Below, one piece after another: positions 5,987 to 8,090 of a stretch of 8,090 nt of DNA (its first letter is position 1; the number at the start of each line of letters is the position of its first letter). This DNA comes from Negativibacillus sp. GTDB lineage: Bacteria > Bacillota > Clostridia > Oscillospirales > Ruminococcaceae. The stretch lies in contig JAHHTY010000075.1 in assembly GCA_020024325.1 (NCBI GenBank), positions 1-8,090 on the forward strand, given 5' to 3'. The notes under the pieces are model-generated. The model made no database searches and was not told the DNA's origin. It saw nothing but the letters and a program-made list of their open reading frames with translations. A program made the position numbers and the translations under genes.

Positions 5987-6877
5987 CTAGTCCAGCACAA
6001 AAGAAAGGTATGCCTGCTGGGTATCCTGCGGATATTCTTCCTTTTCCCGATAAAAACGAATCATTCCGAAAAAGGAAGTATCCTCTTGTTTTGATTGTTC
6101 CGTTGCCGGCAATCGCACGGTTAAAACAGAATCGTGAAATATTCCTCGTAAAGCTTCGATTACTCTGTTTTCTTCTATCCCCGGCTCAACCAAAAGTTCC
6201 TTTATGATCACTTCATCTTTGGTATATCGGTACAGGTTGCACAGCCCCAGACATTTACCATCCTGCACTAACTTGTAAAGACCGCCATGATACAATCTGC
6301 TTTCGGTATCGGCAAAATGAAGGTGTTCGTTTGTCCACAGTACTGTATCTTTTGGAAGCAGCGGATTGCGACATTGTATATATTCTTCTGCTGACAGAGG
6401 TTTCAATAAAACTTTGCTGTCATTGAATTTTTGATTATTCCGAAAAGATAAAACCCTGCCTTTAAACCATTTTCGGTATCCTCTCTTTTCGTAAAAATGA
6501 TATAGCTGGGAAGTTGCCGGAGCCAACAAGGCTAAGTCAACTCCCTCTTCCTGTAAAACCTTGTCTGCATAGGCAAGAAGTTTTGTGCTGATTTGTTTTC
6601 CTTGAGCTGAGGGCAGAGTAGCGACAGCAAACAGGTAGCGTGCATTATACTCCCGCAATTTTCCATTCCAAAAAGCCCGATAAATGCACGGAAACAATGT
6701 TAACATTCCCAATACAACACCGTTTTCCCGATAGACCAATGTTTCGTTTGGACGATAGCGAGTGGAAAAATAAATTTCCAGATACTCTTCTTCTGCCTGA
6801 AAACATTCTCTCCAAATCTGCTTCATCTGCTCGACTGCTGCCTGATCTTGTTGAGATACAAATCCGATTTGTTCCAT
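5987..6877 (-). CDS. GNAT family N-acetyltransferase, two-domain type
   Basis: This is a 296-residue cytosolic acyltransferase of unknown substrate. The N-terminal GNAT fold covers about 1-145. The strand 4 and acetyl-CoA loop region reads YLFAVATLPSAQGKQISTKL (81-100), and motif B reads LYHFYEKRGYRKWF (125-138). The usual Q/R-x-x-G-x-G/A loop is altered to QGKQIS, lacking two glycines. The second half (about 150-296), with GGLYKLVQDGKCLG, IIKELLVEP and VLTVRLPA, looks like a degenerate second GNAT-like half, as seen in Clostridia two-domain GNATs and Eis-like proteins. The start is ATG 6877, preceded by AGGAG at 6885-6889 with a 7-nt spacer; an in-frame TTG at 6898 is less good. The gene follows the DUF2156 gene by 33 nt, which suggests a joint role of two GNAT-fold enzymes. 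The GNAT family call is secure; the substrate is unknown. Confidence 0.88.
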   Translation of the reverse strand: MEQIGFVSQQDQAAVEQMKQIWRECFQAEEEYLEIYFSTRYRPNETLVYRENGVVLGMLTLFPCIYRAFWNGKLREYNARYLFAVATLPSAQGKQISTKLLAYADKVLQEEGVDLALLAPATSQLYHFYEKRGYRKWFKGRVLSFRNNQKFNDSKVLLKPLSAEEYIQCRNPLLPKDTVLWTNEHLHFADTESRLYHGGLYKLVQDGKCLGLCNLYRYTKDEVIIKELLVEPGIEENRVIEALRGIFHDSVLTVRLPATEQSKQEDTSFFGMIRFYREKEEYPQDTQQAYLSFVLD

Positions 6878-6884
6878 TGGATTA

Positions 6885-6889
6885 CTCCT
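6885..6889 (-). promoter_or_regulatory. Ribosome binding site deciding the GNAT gene start
   Basis: AAGGAG on the minus strand lies 7 nt before ATG 6877. The in-frame TTG at 6898 sits upstream of this site and has no clear site of its own, so the 296-residue form is favoured over the 303-residue form. Confidence 0.8.
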
Positions 6890-6910
6890 TTCCCTCAATA
6901 ATCGGTTTTC

Positions 6911-7795
6911 TTATATCAATACTGCATCATATTTTTCCAGAAGAATTTCCGGCACATAGGACAGTTTTGCCTTGCGCAGACCTTCCAGACCGGTATCATC
7001 TTCCCTGTTGATATAAGTGTAACCTGCACAACAGTTCTTTGCAAATTGCTGGTTAATCATCTGATATGCCCCTCGAATATCTGCGAATGCTTTTTCAAAA
7101 TGAACTACAAAAGTATCACTGTTTAGAGGATGCCCTATCGAATAAGCAATCACTTTCCCATCAACACGGATTAAGCCGCCTACCAAATCTTCCTCAAAAA
7201 AGTGGTCAAATGCCGTTTTTAGTGCAATATGTTCCTTTTGCAGCCCACTTCCCAATGTAAGCTCATTTTGTGCACTCCACTCTTCGTTCATCTGCCAACA
7301 TTCTGCAAGGTTATCCGCTGTAATTTTTTCAAACTTCCAGTCCGGATAGAATTCATGAAACCGATTGATGTGGTTTCTTTTGGCACTCAGTTTTTTGCCT
7401 TTCAATTCTTCCAAACTTTTCTGTGTATAAATATAATCGAAATAGGCTCTCTCTTTATAAAATTCAAATCGTCCCGGGAACAACATTTCCAGTTCTGCTT
7501 TCATTGGTTCCAAGATCAATGACAAAGTGAATTTCACATTATTTTTCTTTGCATCCTCCATCATTGCCTCGATAACCGGACGCACATCTCCACGGCCAAA
7601 TGGATAAAGATAGGAGAAAACCTTAAATCCACTGCGGATTATACCGAAATCTCCCATACGGGCAACCTCTGTTTGATGAACATATCCCCAGTTATATAAA
7701 TCTGTAAAACTGTATTCGCAGCTATTATAATCGGAATAGCCTAACAGTTCTTCCATCCATTCTTTATCTGCTAAAGTAATTCTATGAAAATCCAA
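6911..7795 (-). CDS. DUF2156 (phosphatidylglycerol lysyltransferase C-terminal-like) protein
   Basis: This 294-residue soluble protein of the LPG_synthase_C/DUF2156 family has the tandem GNAT-like fold found at the C-terminus of MprF, where it moves an amino acid from aminoacyl-tRNA to phosphatidylglycerol. The family pattern is visible as YNSCEYSFTDLYNW (23-36), LKGKKLSAKRNHINRF (131-146), VHFEKAFADIRGAYQMINQQ (231-250), YINREDDTGLEGLRKAK (261-277) and the closing SYVPEILLEKY. No membrane helices are present, so the MprF flippase part is absent and lipid aminoacylation is not assured. The start is TTG at 7795, supported by AAGGAA at 7803-7808 with a 7-nt spacer; the nearest internal Met is at residue 14. 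It leads the GNAT–DJ-1–fthC–mltG run, 71 nt after the thymidylate-kinase-like stop. The family is confident; the acceptor and donor are unknown. Confidence 0.88.
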   Translation of the reverse strand: MDFHRITLADKEWMEELLGYSDYNSCEYSFTDLYNWGYVHQTEVARMGDFGIIRSGFKVFSYLYPFGRGDVRPVIEAMMEDAKKNNVKFTLSLILEPMKAELEMLFPGRFEFYKERAYFDYIYTQKSLEELKGKKLSAKRNHINRFHEFYPDWKFEKITADNLAECWQMNEEWSAQNELTLGSGLQKEHIALKTAFDHFFEEDLVGGLIRVDGKVIAYSIGHPLNSDTFVVHFEKAFADIRGAYQMINQQFAKNCCAGYTYINREDDTGLEGLRKAKLSYVPEILLEKYDAVLI

Positions 7796-7802
7796 ACAAA
7801 TG

Positions 7803-7808
7803 TTCCTT
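7803..7808 (-). promoter_or_regulatory. Ribosome binding site supporting the TTG start of the DUF2156 gene
   Basis: AAGGAA on the minus strand (GAAAGGAAC context) lies 7 nt before TTG 7795. No ATG or GTG in this frame lies nearby, and the protein from TTG covers the whole family N-terminus. Confidence 0.6.
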
Positions 7809-7866
7809 TCTCTATGTCATTCTGTCTTTTATTACAAAAGTCCCATTCAGTGTTTCCTTTTTTACT

Positions 7867-8090
7867 TTACTTAAAAAACGGGGAAGCTTTCTCCCAAATC
7901 ATATCTGAAATTCTTTGAATCGGCAGAGGTGTTTCTCCATCGCAACACTCCAAAACCTGCCAGCCAAAACGTTTTGCCGCATATAAAGCAGCATCCCGAC
8001 AGGAAAGTAGGTATTGAAAATTTGACTCATGTAAATCTTTTTGTCTGATGAATAATCCCAAAACAAAGAAAATAACGCTAAAGACTAAAA
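7867..8090 (-). CDS. C-terminal end of a thymidylate-kinase-like protein (partial at the right edge, possibly frameshifted)
   Basis: The 3' end of a gene enters from the right edge. About 47 C-terminal residues read DLHESN, YLLSCRDAALYAAKRFGW, QVLECCDGETPLPIQRI and SDMIWEKASPFFK. This matches the end of Clostridia dTMP kinase-like proteins, which phosphorylate dTMP to dTDP and typically show KKDIHE, then a CREAALYAAxRxGW helix and an IxxI segment. The P-loop and Asp-Arg motifs would lie outside the window. The reading frame stays open to base 8090, so the first in-window TTG (8059-8061) is not a likely true start. The 17 residues before DLHE in this frame are strongly hydrophobic (with VFSVIFFVLGLFI) and do not fit the family, whereas another frame does fit just upstream. 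The gene may therefore carry a frameshift or be a pseudogene. The family call rests on the C-terminus alone. Confidence 0.6.
   Translation of the reverse strand, partial: LVFSVIFFVLGLFIRQKDLHESNFQYLLSCRDAALYAAKRFGWQVLECCDGETPLPIQRISDMIWEKASPFFK

Noticed and set aside
6640..7011. A 123-codon plus-strand ORF opposite the GNAT and DUF2156 genes
   Set aside because: It spans the ends of two strong minus-strand genes and their gap, and its sequence is not recognisable.
7796..7866. The gap before the DUF2156 gene, checked for a terminator, promoter or riboswitch
   Set aside because: It contains only AT-rich sequence with a tiny four-codon ORF and no convincing stem or promoter pair.

Overview
The window looks like an ordinary chromosomal stretch of a low-to-moderate GC Gram-positive anaerobe, most likely class Clostridia (Lachnospirales or Oscillospirales type). 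The grounds are AGGAG-type ribosome binding sites, frequent GTG and TTG starts, the mltG–U32 peptidase gene order shared with Firmicutes, and the styles of the NptA, FakA-like, DUF2156 and thymidylate-kinase-like proteins. No species can be named. There are no phage, plasmid, IS, CRISPR, tRNA or rRNA signals.

Layout. One plus-strand gene (81–1724) encodes a Na+/phosphate cotransporter with a C-terminal PhoU-like domain. It converges on a long minus-strand series, and a perfect 17-bp bidirectional terminator hairpin (1759–1795) separates the two. In transcription order (right to left) the minus-strand genes are: the C-terminal end of a thymidylate-kinase-like gene that runs off the right edge and may be frameshifted; a soluble DUF2156 acyltransferase; a GNAT acyltransferase; a DJ-1/PfpI protein; 5-formyltetrahydrofolate cyclo-ligase; the endolytic murein transglycosylase MltG; a U32 peptidase-family protein of the tRNA-hydroxylation type; and an 83-residue stand-alone protein matching the middle domain of fatty acid kinase FakA. 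Gaps are short. DJ-1/fthC overlap by 13 nt and fthC/mltG by 44 nt, so DUF2156 through mltG looks like one operon. The mltG–U32 junction is wider (81 nt) and carries a hairpin and a possible promoter, so the last two genes may be separately tuned.

How the genes may fit together. MltG sets glycan strand length at the membrane. The U32 protein probably acts in tRNA wobble-uridine hydroxylation (the mltG–trmR–U32 block is known in Bacillus). Fthc and DJ-1 are housekeeping or metabolite-repair enzymes. The two adjacent acyltransferases have unknown substrates. I see no clear new defence or mobile system. The most worthwhile oddities are the stand-alone FakA middle domain with an apparent Cys-to-Asp change, the paired acyltransferases, the basic tail and overlap at fthC/mltG, and the apparently damaged thymidylate-kinase-like 3' end.
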